A program made the translations under genes and the position numbers. Below, one piece after another: positions 16,255-25,553 of a DNA stretch of 64,000 nt; position 1 is the stretch's first letter, and each line of letters opens with the position of its first letter. The stretch is from Streptosporangium pseudovulgare (lineage in GTDB: Bacteria > Actinomycetota > Actinomycetes > Streptosporangiales > Streptosporangiaceae). The stretch spans positions 1-64,000 of the forward strand of contig NZ_BMQJ01000028.1 in NCBI RefSeq assembly GCF_014648055.1. The letters are read 5' to 3'. The notes beneath the pieces were generated by a model. It was given only the letters and a program-made list of their open reading frames with translations. It was not told where the DNA came from and did no database searches.

Positions 16255-16653
16255 GTGACCGGCGACCGCGGTCAGCACTGGCCGATCGATGACGACCTCA
16301 CCGCCCTGCGCGAGCGTCTGTTCCGGCACGCGACCCTGGCGGGCATGCACGGCGACCGGCTGGACGACCTGCTCCTCGCCGCCAACGAGGCGGTCATCAA
16401 CGTCCTGGAGCACGGCGGGGGAAAGGGCACGCTGAGTATCTGGCACAACGCCACCTGCGTCACCGTGGAGATCACCGACAGCTCGGGGGACCTGGCGGCC
16501 AAGCACGTCCCGCCCGAGCGCCCCACGGACACGGTGCGCGGGTTCGGGCTGTGGCTGATGAGCCAGCTCTGCGACGAGCTCACCATCGACCAGGCCGACG
16601 AGGGCTCCCGGGTCCGCCTCCGGATGCGCCTGGACGCCGAGCCCGCCTGTTGA
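16255..16653 (+). CDS. Anti-sigma regulatory ATPase (RsbW/SpoIIAB-like)
   Basis: A GHKL-fold serine kinase/anti-sigma factor, 132 residues from this start. The N-box LLAANEAVINVLEHG (Glu45, Asn49), ITDSSGD, and RGFGLWLM as G2 box fit the HATPase_c_2 family. It would phosphorylate the STAS protein's Ser and sequester a sigma factor. Start choice: the GTG at 16255 has a GGGGGG site and gives the usual length. The GTG at 16075, overlapping the STAS stop as GTGA, would add 60 low-complexity residues. Overlap coupling makes that alternative credible. Confidence 0.75.
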   Translation: MTGDRGQHWPIDDDLTALRERLFRHATLAGMHGDRLDDLLLAANEAVINVLEHGGGKGTLSIWHNATCVTVEITDSSGDLAAKHVPPERPTDTVRGFGLWLMSQLCDELTIDQADEGSRVRLRMRLDAEPAC

Positions 16654-16699
16654 CCACCCGCTGAGCACCTACCGCGCCCCGCCCGTCCACCGCGCGCCC

Positions 16700-16733
16700 G
16701 CACCGGACGGACCGGACGGACCGGACGGACCGG
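16700..16733. repeat. Short tandem repeat, GGACGGACC-type
   Basis: Four units of about nine bases (ACCGGACGG) lie between the anti-sigma ATPase and the next gene. There is no evident function. Confidence 0.5.
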
Positions 16734-16850
16734 TGGCCGCCCGGCGATCCGGCCGTCTGAAAATCCGGTCGACGACCGGAACTCCGGTGGATATCTTCTG
16801 CGGATCCGGCATGACCGGCCGATGCCGGCGCCTCACCGCCAGGAGTGACC

Positions 16851-17264
16851 GTGATCCGCTACACCGACGACGTCGCCACGATCGAAGCCGACCGGCTCAC
16901 CGGCTTCTTCGTCGGGTGGCCGACGCCGGCCTCGCCCGAGCAGCATCTGGCCGTCCTGCGGGGAAGCCACCGCGCGGTCGTCGCGATCGACGAGGAGACC
17001 GGCCGCGTCGTCGGTTTCGTCAACATGATCAGCGACGGCGTCCTGACGGCCTACGTCCCGTGGCTGGAGGTCCTGCCGGAGTACCAGGGGCAGGGGATCG
17101 GCACCGAGCTGATGCGCAGGGTCCTGGCCGGCGCCGAGGGCTTCTACTCGGTCGATCTCCTCTGCGAGGAGCGGCTCCAGCCCTACTACGCGCGGCTGGG
17201 CATGCGGGCCGTACCCGGGATGTCGCTCATCGACCGCTCCGCCCTCAGGGGCGCCGCGGACTGA
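16851..17264 (+). CDS. GNAT N-acetyltransferase
   Basis: A 137-residue acetyltransferase. The acetyl-CoA loop is LEVLPEYQGQGIGTELMRRV, and the C-terminal YARLGMRAVPGMSLIDRS is typical of small-molecule GNATs. I prefer the GTG at 16851, which has AGGAG five bases before it. The GTG at 16845 lies inside that site. The substrate is unknown. It is a single gene. Confidence 0.85.
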   Translation: MIRYTDDVATIEADRLTGFFVGWPTPASPEQHLAVLRGSHRAVVAIDEETGRVVGFVNMISDGVLTAYVPWLEVLPEYQGQGIGTELMRRVLAGAEGFYSVDLLCEERLQPYYARLGMRAVPGMSLIDRSALRGAAD

Positions 17265-17683
17265 TCCCAAGGGTGCCGCGGACCGACGGCCCGGACGCGG
17301 CGGGCCGGTCCTGCCAGTCCACGTAGCGGGCGCCGTCCAGCGAGCGGCGATCCGGGCGCGGCGGGCCGGTCCGGCCGGTGATCCGGGCACCGCGGGCCGG
17401 CCGCTCCCGGGGCCTCGTCCCGGCCCGCCGTGCCCGCCCTGTCCTCCCGGAACCGGGCCCGCGCCGCCGTACCACCCGTCCCTTTTCTGGACTCCTGTCC
17501 GGAAGTATGGCCATCGCCCCCGTGGTTTCGTAGGTCATCCTCGTCCCGGCGCCCTCAATCCTTGACCATCGTCACTGCCTGCGATTTCTGTCCCGCGGGT
17601 ATGAATCCTTTGCTCCACGTGGAGATCCATCCGCAGGTCAGCGGGGGATAACAGGCACTTGATCAGTGCGCTGGGGGGATTCA
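17265..17683. other. Intergenic region with direct repeats
   Basis: No gene. The 15-base string GCGGCGGGCCGGTCC occurs at 17297-17311 and 17358-17372. The region before 17684 becomes less GC-rich (CAATCCTTGACCATCGTCAC) and probably holds the deacetylase promoter. Confidence 0.4.
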
Positions 17684-18754
17684 ATGAACCGTCTCAAGGT
17701 GGTCAGGACCGGTATGGTCGCCGCGGCGGTGGGCTCGTTGCTGGCCGGATGCGCGTCCGGGCAGAACGACTCACACGACACGAACGCCGGAGCCGCGAAG
17801 CCGGCCGCGGCCAAATCGGCCGCCGCCGCCCAGCAGGCGACTCTCCAGGCCAAGCTGGCGAAGGCCGCGCAGGCCCACGCCAACGAGCTCGGCCAGATAC
17901 CGGTCCTGATGTACCACCGCGTGGTGGACAAACCCACGACCCAGGACGACCGCACTCCCCAGCAGTTCCGCACCGAGCTGGAGCGGCTCGCCCGGGAGGG
18001 CTACGTCCCGATCACCGCGGCCGAGTACGTCACCGGGCACATCGACATCCCGGCCGGCAAACACCCGGTCGTGCTCACCTTCGACGACTCCTCCCCCTCC
18101 CAGGTCACCCTGGACGGCACGGGGAACCCCATGCCGAACACCGCCGTCGGCATCCTTGAGGAGGTCGCCAAGAAGAACCCCGGGTTCCGTTCCGTGGCGA
18201 CGTTCTACGTGATCCGCGACCTGTTCGGGAAGGAGAACCTCCCGGAGGAGGCCGCCCAGATCCTGCTCTGGCTGCACGACAGGGGCTACGACATCGGCAA
18301 CCACACGCGGGACCACAAGAACCTGCACGGCAAGTCCAAGGAGCAGGTGACGGCGGAGATCGGCGCCGGTCAGGAGCTGGTCAGCAAGCTGATCAACTTC
18401 AAGCCGGTCACTCTGGCCCTGCCGTACGGCAACCAGCCGAGCACCAAGGAGTGGGGCCTGAAGGGCGGGTCGGGGAACGCCGGCTACGACTTCGGCGGGG
18501 TGTTCCTCGCCGGGTACACCCCGGCGGAGTCCCCGTTCAGCAAGAAGTTCGACCCGCTCGGCATCCCGCGGATCCGGTCGATGGACAAGAAGGGCGACTG
18601 CGCGAAGTTCTGCTCCACCGCCTGGCTCGACTGGCTGAAGGCGCACGCCGACGAGCGGTACACCTCCGACGGCGACGTGAAGACGGTCGCCTACCCGAAG
18701 TTCAAGACGCCCTTCCTGGCCAAGCGCTTCACCGACCGCGCCCTCGGCTACTGA
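17684..18754 (+). CDS. Polysaccharide deacetylase lipoprotein (NodB fold)
   Basis: A 356-residue secreted lipoprotein, probably removing acetyl groups from peptidoglycan or another surface glycan. The lipobox LLAGC gives Cys23 after a short signal peptide. An Ala/Lys-rich stretch (about 35-75) looks like a surface linker. The NodB block follows: VLMYHRVV, LTFDDSS (metal/catalytic Asp pair), GYDIGNHTRDHKNLH (metal His), and ALPYGNQP. Cys residues near CAKFCST may form a disulfide. ATG 17684 has a GGGGGG-type site; the ATG at 17666 does not fit the signal peptide. Confidence 0.85.
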   Translation: MNRLKVVRTGMVAAAVGSLLAGCASGQNDSHDTNAGAAKPAAAKSAAAAQQATLQAKLAKAAQAHANELGQIPVLMYHRVVDKPTTQDDRTPQQFRTELERLAREGYVPITAAEYVTGHIDIPAGKHPVVLTFDDSSPSQVTLDGTGNPMPNTAVGILEEVAKKNPGFRSVATFYVIRDLFGKENLPEEAAQILLWLHDRGYDIGNHTRDHKNLHGKSKEQVTAEIGAGQELVSKLINFKPVTLALPYGNQPSTKEWGLKGGSGNAGYDFGGVFLAGYTPAESPFSKKFDPLGIPRIRSMDKKGDCAKFCSTAWLDWLKAHADERYTSDGDVKTVAYPKFKTPFLAKRFTDRALGY

Positions 18755-18765
18755 CGGACCGTACG

Positions 18766-18798
18766 GCGGGCGGCCTCCCCACCCGGCGGGCCGCCCGC
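18766..18798. terminator. Convergent terminator hairpin
   Basis: A 10-base perfect stem (GCGGGCGGCC at 18766-18775, complement at 18789-18798) lies between the deacetylase and the convergent MFS gene. The flank TACGGCGGGCGG is repeated just downstream. Confidence 0.55.
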
Positions 18799-18833
18799 GG
18801 ACGGGCCGTACGGCGGGCGGTGGCCGGTCCCCG

Positions 18834-20210
18834 TCACCCGGCGGGCTTCAGGTCGTCCGCGGCGGCCGCGGGGCCTCCGGCGGGCGTGCCGGACCGCCCG
18901 GCCTTCGCCGGCGAGCCGGGCTCCGCGTCCCCCGCCGGCTCGCGCTCCTCCGTCCTTTCCGCCGGCTCACGCTCCTCCGCGGCGGTGTCCGGGGCCCGCA
19001 GGCCCCGGACACCGGGGGAGAGCAGCGCGGCGAGGGACACCACGAGGATGAGCCCGGCGCATCCCACCAGGGCGGGCCGGGGTCCGGTCGCGATCGCCAC
19101 CGGACCGGCCAGCAGCAGGCCGAGCGGGCCGAACATCAGCGAGCCCAGGGCGTCGTAGGAGCTGACCCGCGACAGGGAGGCGGGCGGGATCTCCCGCTGC
19201 ATGGTGGTGTTCCACAGCACACCGAAGAGGTCGAAGCAGATGCCCATCACCACGGCTCCGGCGACGACCGCCCACAGCGGGGCTCCGACACCGAGCAGGA
19301 GATAGGGGAGCCCCGTCGGCACCGTGAGGACGGTGCCGAGCAGGATGGGACGGCGGGGGCGCAGCCGCAGCGCCAGGAAGACGCCGAGGATCATGCCGAC
19401 CGCCTCGCCCGTCAGCACCGCGGACCAGGCCGCGGCCCCGCCGAGGCTCTCCTTGGCCACCAGCGGGCCGAGCACCCCGTGCGCGGCCTGCGCCGCCATG
19501 ACCAGCACCGAGAACTGCGCCACCACGACCCACAGCCACTGCCGGGAGATGAACTCGCGCCAGCCGCCGCGCAGGTCGGCGAGGACGGAGTGCCGTTCCC
19601 CGGCGACGCGTTCGGCGGGGGTGAGGCGCAGCGCGGCGACGAGCAGGGCCGCCACGGCGAACATGACGCCGCTGACGGCCAGCGCCCAGCCGCCGCCGAT
19701 CAGGACCACCGTGGCGCCGCTCAGCACGAGCCCGGCGACGCGGGAGCTGTTGACGCCCAACCCCAGCAGGGCGTTGGCGGTCTGCAGCCGGTCGGCGGGG
19801 ACGACATCGGGGACGATGCCGGTCAGGGCGGGGAAGAGGACGGCCATCGCCACCCCGCTGAGAGCCGCGGCCGCCGCCAGGAGCGGAACCGGGGTCCACC
19901 CCGTGAGCATCATCGCGGCGAGGGAGAAGAACGCCACCGCGCTGAGCCCGTCACCGGCCATCATCACCCGGTGCCGGGGGAACCGGTCGGCGATCACCCC
20001 GCCCACGAGCATGAAGACCACCATGGGCAGCGACTCGGCGGTCAGCACCGTCGAGAGCGTCCTGGGCGTGGCCCCGGGGAGTCCGAGGACGCCGAAGGCC
20101 AGGGCCACCGGGGCGAACGAGCTGCCGAGCACCGAGATGGTCCGGGCCGCGAACAGCAGGGCGAAGCGCCTGTCCCGGAGCAACGCGAGGTCGCGCCTGA
20201 AGCTGTGCAC
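18834..20210 (-). CDS. MFS transporter, macrolide-efflux-like
   Basis: A 458-residue integral membrane exporter of the MFS_3 type with about 12 helices. It starts HSFRRDLALLRDRRFALLFA, has the loop GGVIADRFPRHRVMMAGD between helices 2 and 3, and a hydrophilic Glu/Ala/Pro-rich C-terminal tail of ~60 residues. Substrate unknown. GTG 20210 has GAAGGAG six bases upstream; the upstream in-frame extension is not family-like. Confidence 0.85.
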   Translation of the reverse strand: MHSFRRDLALLRDRRFALLFAARTISVLGSSFAPVALAFGVLGLPGATPRTLSTVLTAESLPMVVFMLVGGVIADRFPRHRVMMAGDGLSAVAFFSLAAMMLTGWTPVPLLAAAAALSGVAMAVLFPALTGIVPDVVPADRLQTANALLGLGVNSSRVAGLVLSGATVVLIGGGWALAVSGVMFAVAALLVAALRLTPAERVAGERHSVLADLRGGWREFISRQWLWVVVAQFSVLVMAAQAAHGVLGPLVAKESLGGAAAWSAVLTGEAVGMILGVFLALRLRPRRPILLGTVLTVPTGLPYLLLGVGAPLWAVVAGAVVMGICFDLFGVLWNTTMQREIPPASLSRVSSYDALGSLMFGPLGLLLAGPVAIATGPRPALVGCAGLILVVSLAALLSPGVRGLRAPDTAAEEREPAERTEEREPAGDAEPGSPAKAGRSGTPAGGPAAAADDLKPAG

Positions 20211-20367
20211 CGGGGGTCTCCTTCTCACGGTCGCGTGACACACCGGGTCGCACGCCGGTTCGCGAATGTACGGGGGAACCATCCTCCCGCTCCCCGGCCG
20301 CGCTGTCGCGCCCATTTTCCGCGGCCGCCGCGCCGGGCCCCGGGGCCGCCCGCATCAGATGCCGGAG

Positions 20368-20425
20368 TTGAGGAATAGAACGGGGGAGGGGTATGTTGTC
20401 GACGTACGGATACCCCCCAGGGGTA
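20368..20425 (+). promoter_or_regulatory. Copper-responsive promoter with CsoR-type operator
   Basis: A possible -35 TTGAGG (20368-20373) and -10 TATGTT (20392-20397) are 18 bases apart. GGGGTAT at 20388-20394 overlaps the -10. TACCCC-CCA-GGGGTA at 20411-20425 is a symmetric C-tract/G-tract box of the sort bound by CsoR-family copper repressors. The csoR gene is not in the neighbourhood. Function is inferred from the downstream copZ-copA genes. Confidence 0.65.
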
Positions 20426-20450
20426 AAAATAGCGAGGAAAGAGGCCGGAT

Positions 20451-20663
20451 ATGACCACCGCCACCTACACCGTCAACGGCATGACCTGCGGCCACTGCGT
20501 CAGCTCGGTCACCGAGGAGGTCGGCCAGGTTCCCGGCGTCACCGGCGTCGACGTCGACCTCGCCACCGGCGCGATGACCGTCACCAGCGACGCCCCGGTC
20601 GACACGGCCGCGATCACCGCCGCCGTCGAGGAGGCCGGCTACGAAGTGGCGGTCACGTCATGA
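20451..20663 (+). CDS. copZ: Copper chaperone CopZ (HMA domain)
   Basis: A 70-residue heavy-metal-associated protein that carries Cu(I) in the cytoplasm to the exporter CopA. The metal site is GMTCGHC (Cys13, Cys16), with the HMA fold seen in VNG...VTGVDVDLATGAMTV...AAVEEAGYEV. It is the first gene after the CsoR-type operator and overlaps the next gene by four bases (ATGA). Confidence 0.92.
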   Translation: MTTATYTVNGMTCGHCVSSVTEEVGQVPGVTGVDVDLATGAMTVTSDAPVDTAAITAAVEEAGYEVAVTS

Positions 20664-21706
20664 ACACCCCGGCCCGGATCGGGGCCTACGCCCTCGGGCT
20701 CGCCGTGGTCTTCGGCGGCGCGCTGGGCGCGGGCCGGGCCGTGGGCCCGACGGCCACGGCCGGCACCGCCCACCCGGCGCACGCCGCGCCCACCGGCCGG
20801 CCGGACGCCGGACACGGCGGCCACGGCGACGCCGGGACGGACGCCCCGGCGTCCGCCCCGGCGGGGCTGCAGATCTCCCAGGACGGCTACACCCTCGCCC
20901 CCGAGACCACCGCGTTCACCCCCGGCGAGGAGACCGACCTCCGGTTCACCGTGACCGGTCCGGACGGCCGCCCGGTCACCGCCTACCAGACGCAGCACGA
21001 GAAGAAACTGCACTTCATCGTGGTCTCGCGGGACCTCGGCGTGTTCCGGCACCTGCACCCCGAGGAGGCCGGGAACGGCGTCTGGTCGGTACGGCTGACG
21101 CTGCCGGAGGCGGGCGCGTACCGCGCGTTCGCCGACTTCGCCCCCGAGGGCGGCCGGCCGCTGACGCTCGGCGCCGACCTGCGTGCGGGCGGCGACTACG
21201 AGCCGGCCGGTCCGCTGGAGCCGCGCCGTACGGCGGAGGTGGACGGGTACACCGTCACCCTCGACGGCGACCTGGTCCCCGGGCGCTCCAGCAAGGTCAC
21301 GCTGAAGGTGAGCAGGGACGGCCGGCCGGTCACCGACCTGCAGCCGTACCTCGGCGCCTACGGCCATCTCGTGGCGCTGCGCGACGGCGACCTCGCCTAC
21401 CTGCACGTCCACCCCGACGGGGAGCCCGGCGACGGCAGGACGCCGGCCGGCCCGGAGGTCACCTTCTACGCCGAGGCACCCAGCCGGGGCACCTACCGGC
21501 TGTTCCTAGACTTCCAACACGGGGGCAAGGTGCGCACGGCGGACTTCACCGTCCGCGCCGGGGACGCCCCGGCGCCGGAGGGGTCGCCGTCCGAGGAGCC
21601 GACCGCGGCTCCGACCGGCCCGTCCGGCACGCCCGACCCGCCGGAGAACGGCACGCCCGAGCCGCCGGAAAACGGCCCGGACCACGCCGACGACCACTCA
21701 CACTGA
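20660..21706 (+). CDS. Secreted His-rich copper-operon protein
   Basis: A 348-residue exported protein of unknown biochemical function, in the copper operon. The N-terminus (residues about 5-30) is a signal sequence or anchor. After a His/Gly-rich linker come two related beta-sandwich-like halves. The first contains [10 protein letters not shown] and FRHLHPE; the second contains [21 protein letters not shown]. The clustered His residues are candidate metal ligands. The C-terminal ~45 residues are Pro/Gly/Glu-rich and end DHADDHSH. Similar proteins accompany copA in other actinobacteria, so periplasmic or surface copper binding is the likely role; this is inference. It overlaps copZ by ATGA. 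Confidence 0.7.
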   Translation: MNTPARIGAYALGLAVVFGGALGAGRAVGPTATAGTAHPAHAAPTGRPDAGHGGHGDAGTDAPASAPAGLQISQDGYTLAPETTAFTPGEETDLRFTVTGPDGRPVTAYQTQHEKKLHFIVVSRDLGVFRHLHPEEAGNGVWSVRLTLPEAGAYRAFADFAPEGGRPLTLGADLRAGGDYEPAGPLEPRRTAEVDGYTVTLDGDLVPGRSSKVTLKVSRDGRPVTDLQPYLGAYGHLVALRDGDLAYLHVHPDGEPGDGRTPAGPEVTFYAEAPSRGTYRLFLDFQHGGKVRTADFTVRAGDAPAPEGSPSEEPTAAPTGPSGTPDPPENGTPEPPENGPDHADDHSH

Positions 21707-21734
21707 CCAGGACATGACGCGGAAAGGAGAGGTG

Positions 21735-23990
21735 ATGTCCTCCATCACGGATGACCGGCCGCCGGCCACCGGCGCGGTCGAGCTCTCGATCGGCGGCATG
21801 ACCTGCGCGTCGTGCGCCAACCGGATCGAGCGCAAGCTGAACAAGCTCGACGGCGTCACCGCGACCGTCAACTACGCCACCGAGAAGGCCAAGGTCGTCT
21901 TCCCCGCCGACCTCGACCCCCACGAGTTGGTCGCGGAGGTGGAGAAGGCCGGATACACCGCCGAGCTGCCCCCGCCGCCCCGCGCCGAGGGCGCCGGGGA
22001 GGAAGGACCGCGGGAGGAGACCGACGAGCTGGCTCCGCTGCGGGCCAGGCTGATCACCTCCGTCGTCCTGGCCGTCCCGGTGATCGCGATGGCGATGATC
22101 CCGGCGTTGCAGTTCACGAACTGGCAGTGGCTGTCGCTGACCCTGGCCGCCCCGGTCGTGGTCTACGGCGGCTGGCCGTTCCACCGCGCCGCCTGGACCA
22201 ACCTGCGTCACGGCGCCGCCACCATGGACACCCTGGTGTCGCTCGGCACGATCGCCGCGCTCGGCTGGTCGCTGTGGGCCCTGTTCTTCGGTACGGCCGG
22301 CACGCCCGGCATGACCCACCCGTTCGCGCTCACCATCGAGCGCACCGACGGCACGGGCAACATCTACCTTGAGGCCGCTGCCGGGGTGACGGCGTTCATC
22401 CTCGCCGGCCGTTACTTCGAGGCCCGTTCCAAGCGCCGCGCCGGCGCCGCGCTGCGCGCACTGCTGGAACTCGGCGCGAAAGACGTCTCCGTGCTGCGCG
22501 ACGGCGCCGAGGTCCGGGTCCCCGCCGACCGCCTGGCGGTGGGCGACCGGTTCGTGGTGCGGCCCGGCGAGAAGATCGCCACCGACGGCGTGGTCGAGGA
22601 GGGCTCCTCGGCGGTGGACGCCTCGATGCTGACCGGCGAGTCGGTCCCGGTCGAGGTACGGCCCGGCGACGCGGTGACCGGCGCGACCGTCAACGCCGGG
22701 GGCCGCCTGGTCGTCCGCGCCACGCGGGTCGGCTCCGACACCCGCCTCGCCCAGATGGCCAAGCTGGTGGAGGAGGCCCAGACCGGCAAGGCGCAGGTCC
22801 AGCGCCTGGCTGACCGGATCTCCGGGGTCTTCGTGCCGATCGTGATCGCCCTGGCCCTCGGGACGCTCGGCTTCTGGCTCGGCACGGGCGACGGCGCGGG
22901 CGCCGCGTTCACCGCGGCGGTGGCCGTGCTGATCATCGCCTGCCCCTGCGCCCTGGGCCTGGCAACCCCGACCGCGCTGCTGGTCGGCACCGGCCGGGGC
23001 GCCCAGCTCGGCATCCTGATCAAGGGGCCGGAGGTCCTGGAGTCCACCCGCGGCATCGACACCGTCGTGCTCGACAAGACCGGCACGGTCACCGAGGGCA
23101 GGATGACCCTGGTTGACGTCGTCACCGCCGAGGGCGAGGACGCCGCCGAGGTCCTGCGCCTGGCCGGGGCGCTGGAGCACGCCTCCGAGCACCCCATCGC
23201 CCAGGCCGTGGCCAGGGGGGCCGCCGAGCGGGTGGGCGAGCTGCCCACCCCCGAGGACTTCGCCAACGTCGAAGGGCTCGGCGTCCAGGGTGTCGTCGAC
23301 GGGCACGCCGTCCTCGTCGGCCGTCCCCGGCTGCTGGCCGAGTGGTCGCAGCACCTGCCCGCCGATCTGGAGCGGGCTCTGACGGAGGCGCAGGCCGCGG
23401 GCCGTACGGCGGTCGCGGTCGGCTGGGACGGCAGGGCACGGGCGGTCCTCGTGGTCGCCGACGTGGTCAAGCCGACCTCCGCCGAGGCGATCCAGAGGCT
23501 GCGCGCGCTGGGCCTGACCCCGGTGCTGCTCACCGGCGACAACGAGGCCGTCGCCAGGACCGTCGCGGCCGAGGTGGGCATCGACGAGGTCATCGCCGAG
23601 GTGCTGCCCGCCGACAAGGTGGACGTGGTCAAGCGGCTCCAGTCGCAGGGGCGGTCGGTGGCGATGGTCGGCGACGGGGTCAACGACGCCGCCGCGCTCG
23701 CCCAGGCCGACCTCGGGCTGGCGATGGGCACCGGCACCGACGCGGCCATCGAGGCGTCCGACCTCACGCTGGTCCGCGGTGACCTGCGGGTGGCCGCCGA
23801 CGCGATCCGCCTGGCCCGCCGGACGCTCGCCACGATCAAGGGCAACCTGTTCTGGGCCTTCGCCTACAACGTGGCGGCCCTGCCGCTGGCGGCCATGGGG
23901 CTGCTCAACCCGATGATCGCCGGAGCCGCCATGGCGTTCTCGTCGGTGTTCGTGGTCACCAACAGCCTGCGGCTGCGCGGCTTCAAGTAA
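21735..23990 (+). CDS. copA: Copper-exporting P1B-type ATPase CopA
   Basis: A 751-residue ATPase pumping Cu(I) out of the cytoplasm. It has one N-terminal HMA domain (GMTCASC, Cys24/Cys27), TGES (300-303), the membrane CPC motif (403-405), the DKTGTVTEG phosphorylation site (Asp447) and [10 protein letters not shown] near residue 650. ATG 21735 has a near-perfect AAAGGAGAGGTG leader; the ATG at 21714 lacks one. It is the last gene of the copper operon and is followed by a strong hairpin. Confidence 0.95.
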   Translation: MSSITDDRPPATGAVELSIGGMTCASCANRIERKLNKLDGVTATVNYATEKAKVVFPADLDPHELVAEVEKAGYTAELPPPPRAEGAGEEGPREETDELAPLRARLITSVVLAVPVIAMAMIPALQFTNWQWLSLTLAAPVVVYGGWPFHRAAWTNLRHGAATMDTLVSLGTIAALGWSLWALFFGTAGTPGMTHPFALTIERTDGTGNIYLEAAAGVTAFILAGRYFEARSKRRAGAALRALLELGAKDVSVLRDGAEVRVPADRLAVGDRFVVRPGEKIATDGVVEEGSSAVDASMLTGESVPVEVRPGDAVTGATVNAGGRLVVRATRVGSDTRLAQMAKLVEEAQTGKAQVQRLADRISGVFVPIVIALALGTLGFWLGTGDGAGAAFTAAVAVLIIACPCALGLATPTALLVGTGRGAQLGILIKGPEVLESTRGIDTVVLDKTGTVTEGRMTLVDVVTAEGEDAAEVLRLAGALEHASEHPIAQAVARGAAERVGELPTPEDFANVEGLGVQGVVDGHAVLVGRPRLLAEWSQHLPADLERALTEAQAAGRTAVAVGWDGRARAVLVVADVVKPTSAEAIQRLRALGLTPVLLTGDNEAVARTVAAEVGIDEVIAEVLPADKVDVVKRLQSQGRSVAMVGDGVNDAAALAQADLGLAMGTGTDAAIEASDLTLVRGDLRVAADAIRLARRTLATIKGNLFWAFAYNVAALPLAAMGLLNPMIAGAAMAFSSVFVVTNSLRLRGFK

Positions 23991-24012
23991 GGCCGTCCTC
24001 CGCCGTCAAGGC

Positions 24013-24078
24013 CGCCGTCACGCCGTCACCGCCGCTGCCCGCGCCACGCCGGGCACCGGCGGTGACGGCGTGACGGCG
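24013..24078 (+). terminator. Strong terminator after copA
   Basis: A perfect 22-base inverted repeat (24013-24034 and 24057-24078) contains a second small stem (GCCCG/CGGGC) in its loop. It starts 23 bases after the copA stop. Confidence 0.75.
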
Positions 24079-24221
24079 CCGGTCCGCCGCACACTGGAAG
24101 CGTCGACCAGGGTGCCGCCGCGGCCCCGCCCGGAGTGATCCGCCCGGCCCGCCGGTTCCGCTTCAGGACTGCCGGTCAGCGCGCGCCGCGGTCGCCCGCT
24201 GATGCGGTACGGGGGACTTCG

Positions 24222-25553
24222 ATGACTGTGTCCAGACGCGAGATGATCACCGGATTGGGCGCGCTGACCGCCTCCTTCGCCGCGGCGGCCCCGCGGGGTC
24301 CGGAGCCGCCCGCCGCCCGGGGGCCGGCCACCCCGCTCCCCGGCGTCCCCGCCGGCCGCGCCCCGGACCGGACGGCCGGGGACGAACGCTTCTGGGGGGA
24401 CGTCGCGCGGCGGTACCGCGTCAGCCCGGACTTCGTGAACCTGGAGAACGGCTACTACGGGATCATGCCCGAGCCGGTGCGCCTGGCCTACCACCGCAAC
24501 GTGGACCTGCTCAACGAGCAGAACTCCCACCTGCTGCGCACGGACTACAAGGAGCGGGCCGATCGGATCAGGCGGCGCGTCGCCGCCCTCCTCGGTGTCT
24601 CCGCCGAGGAGATCGCCCTCACCCGCGGCGGCACCGAGGCCCTGCAGAACCTGATCGGCGGCTACAACCGGCTGCGGCCGGGCGACGCGGTGATGTACGC
24701 CGACCTTGACTACCACAGCGCCCGGTACGCGATGAACTGGCTGCGCGACCGGCGCGGCGTCACGGTCGAGCGGCTGGCGATCCCCGAGCCGGCGACCCGG
24801 CGGGCCGTGCTGGACGCCTACGCCGCGGCGCTGCGCGACCACCCGCGGGTACGGCTTCTCCTGCTCAGCCACATGAACAACCGCACCGGGCTGGTGACGC
24901 CGGTCAGGGAGATCGTCGAGATGGCGCGCGCCCGTGGTGCCGACGTGATCGTCGACGCGGCGCACTCGTGGGGCCAGCTCGACTTCACCCTCGGCGACCT
25001 CGGGTCGGACTTCACCGTGTTCTCCCTGCACAAGTGGATGGGGGCGCCGCTGGGCACGGGCTTCCTGCACATCCGGAGGGAGCGCCTGGCCGACATCGAC
25101 CTCGCGTTCGCCGACGAGACCTATCCGGCCGGTGACATCCGATCGCGCGTCCACTCCGGCACCCTGGACGCCGCCGCCGTGCTCTCGGTGGACGCGGCCC
25201 TGGACTTCCACGACGCCCTGGGCGCCGCGGCCAAGCAGGCGCGGCTGCGCTTCCTGCGCGACCGCTGGGTCCACCGGGTGCGCGACATCCCGGGCATGGA
25301 GATCCTGACCCCGGAGGACCCGGCGATGTACGGCGCGATCACCGCCTTCCGGTTCGCCGGCCGTACCTCGGAGGCCGAGAACGTCGCGATCACCGACGAC
25401 CTGTACAACCGGTACCGGATCTTCACCGTGCGCCGGGGCGGGCCCGTCCGGGGCGACTGCGTCCGGGTGACGCCGGCGCTCTTCACCTCGCGTGACGACG
25501 TCGACCTCCTGGCCACCGCCCTGCACGACCTCGCCCGGCGGCGGCGTCCCTGA
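24222..25553 (+). CDS. Tat-exported class V aminotransferase-like PLP enzyme
   Basis: A 443-residue fold-type I PLP enzyme of the class V group (isopenicillin N epimerase-like). The N-terminus SRREMITGLGALTASFAAAA looks like a Tat signal, which would be unusual for a PLP enzyme but is seen in this subfamily. Cofactor residues: Asp245 and His248 in VDAAHSW, and Lys271 in SLHKWMG. The substrate may be an amino acid or peptide. The ATG at 24222 has GGGGG upstream. Its 3' end overlaps the end of the convergent MFS gene by 71 bases. Confidence 0.8.
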   Translation: MTVSRREMITGLGALTASFAAAAPRGPEPPAARGPATPLPGVPAGRAPDRTAGDERFWGDVARRYRVSPDFVNLENGYYGIMPEPVRLAYHRNVDLLNEQNSHLLRTDYKERADRIRRRVAALLGVSAEEIALTRGGTEALQNLIGGYNRLRPGDAVMYADLDYHSARYAMNWLRDRRGVTVERLAIPEPATRRAVLDAYAAALRDHPRVRLLLLSHMNNRTGLVTPVREIVEMARARGADVIVDAAHSWGQLDFTLGDLGSDFTVFSLHKWMGAPLGTGFLHIRRERLADIDLAFADETYPAGDIRSRVHSGTLDAAAVLSVDAALDFHDALGAAAKQARLRFLRDRWVHRVRDIPGMEILTPEDPAMYGAITAFRFAGRTSEAENVAITDDLYNRYRIFTVRRGGPVRGDCVRVTPALFTSRDDVDLLATALHDLARRRRP

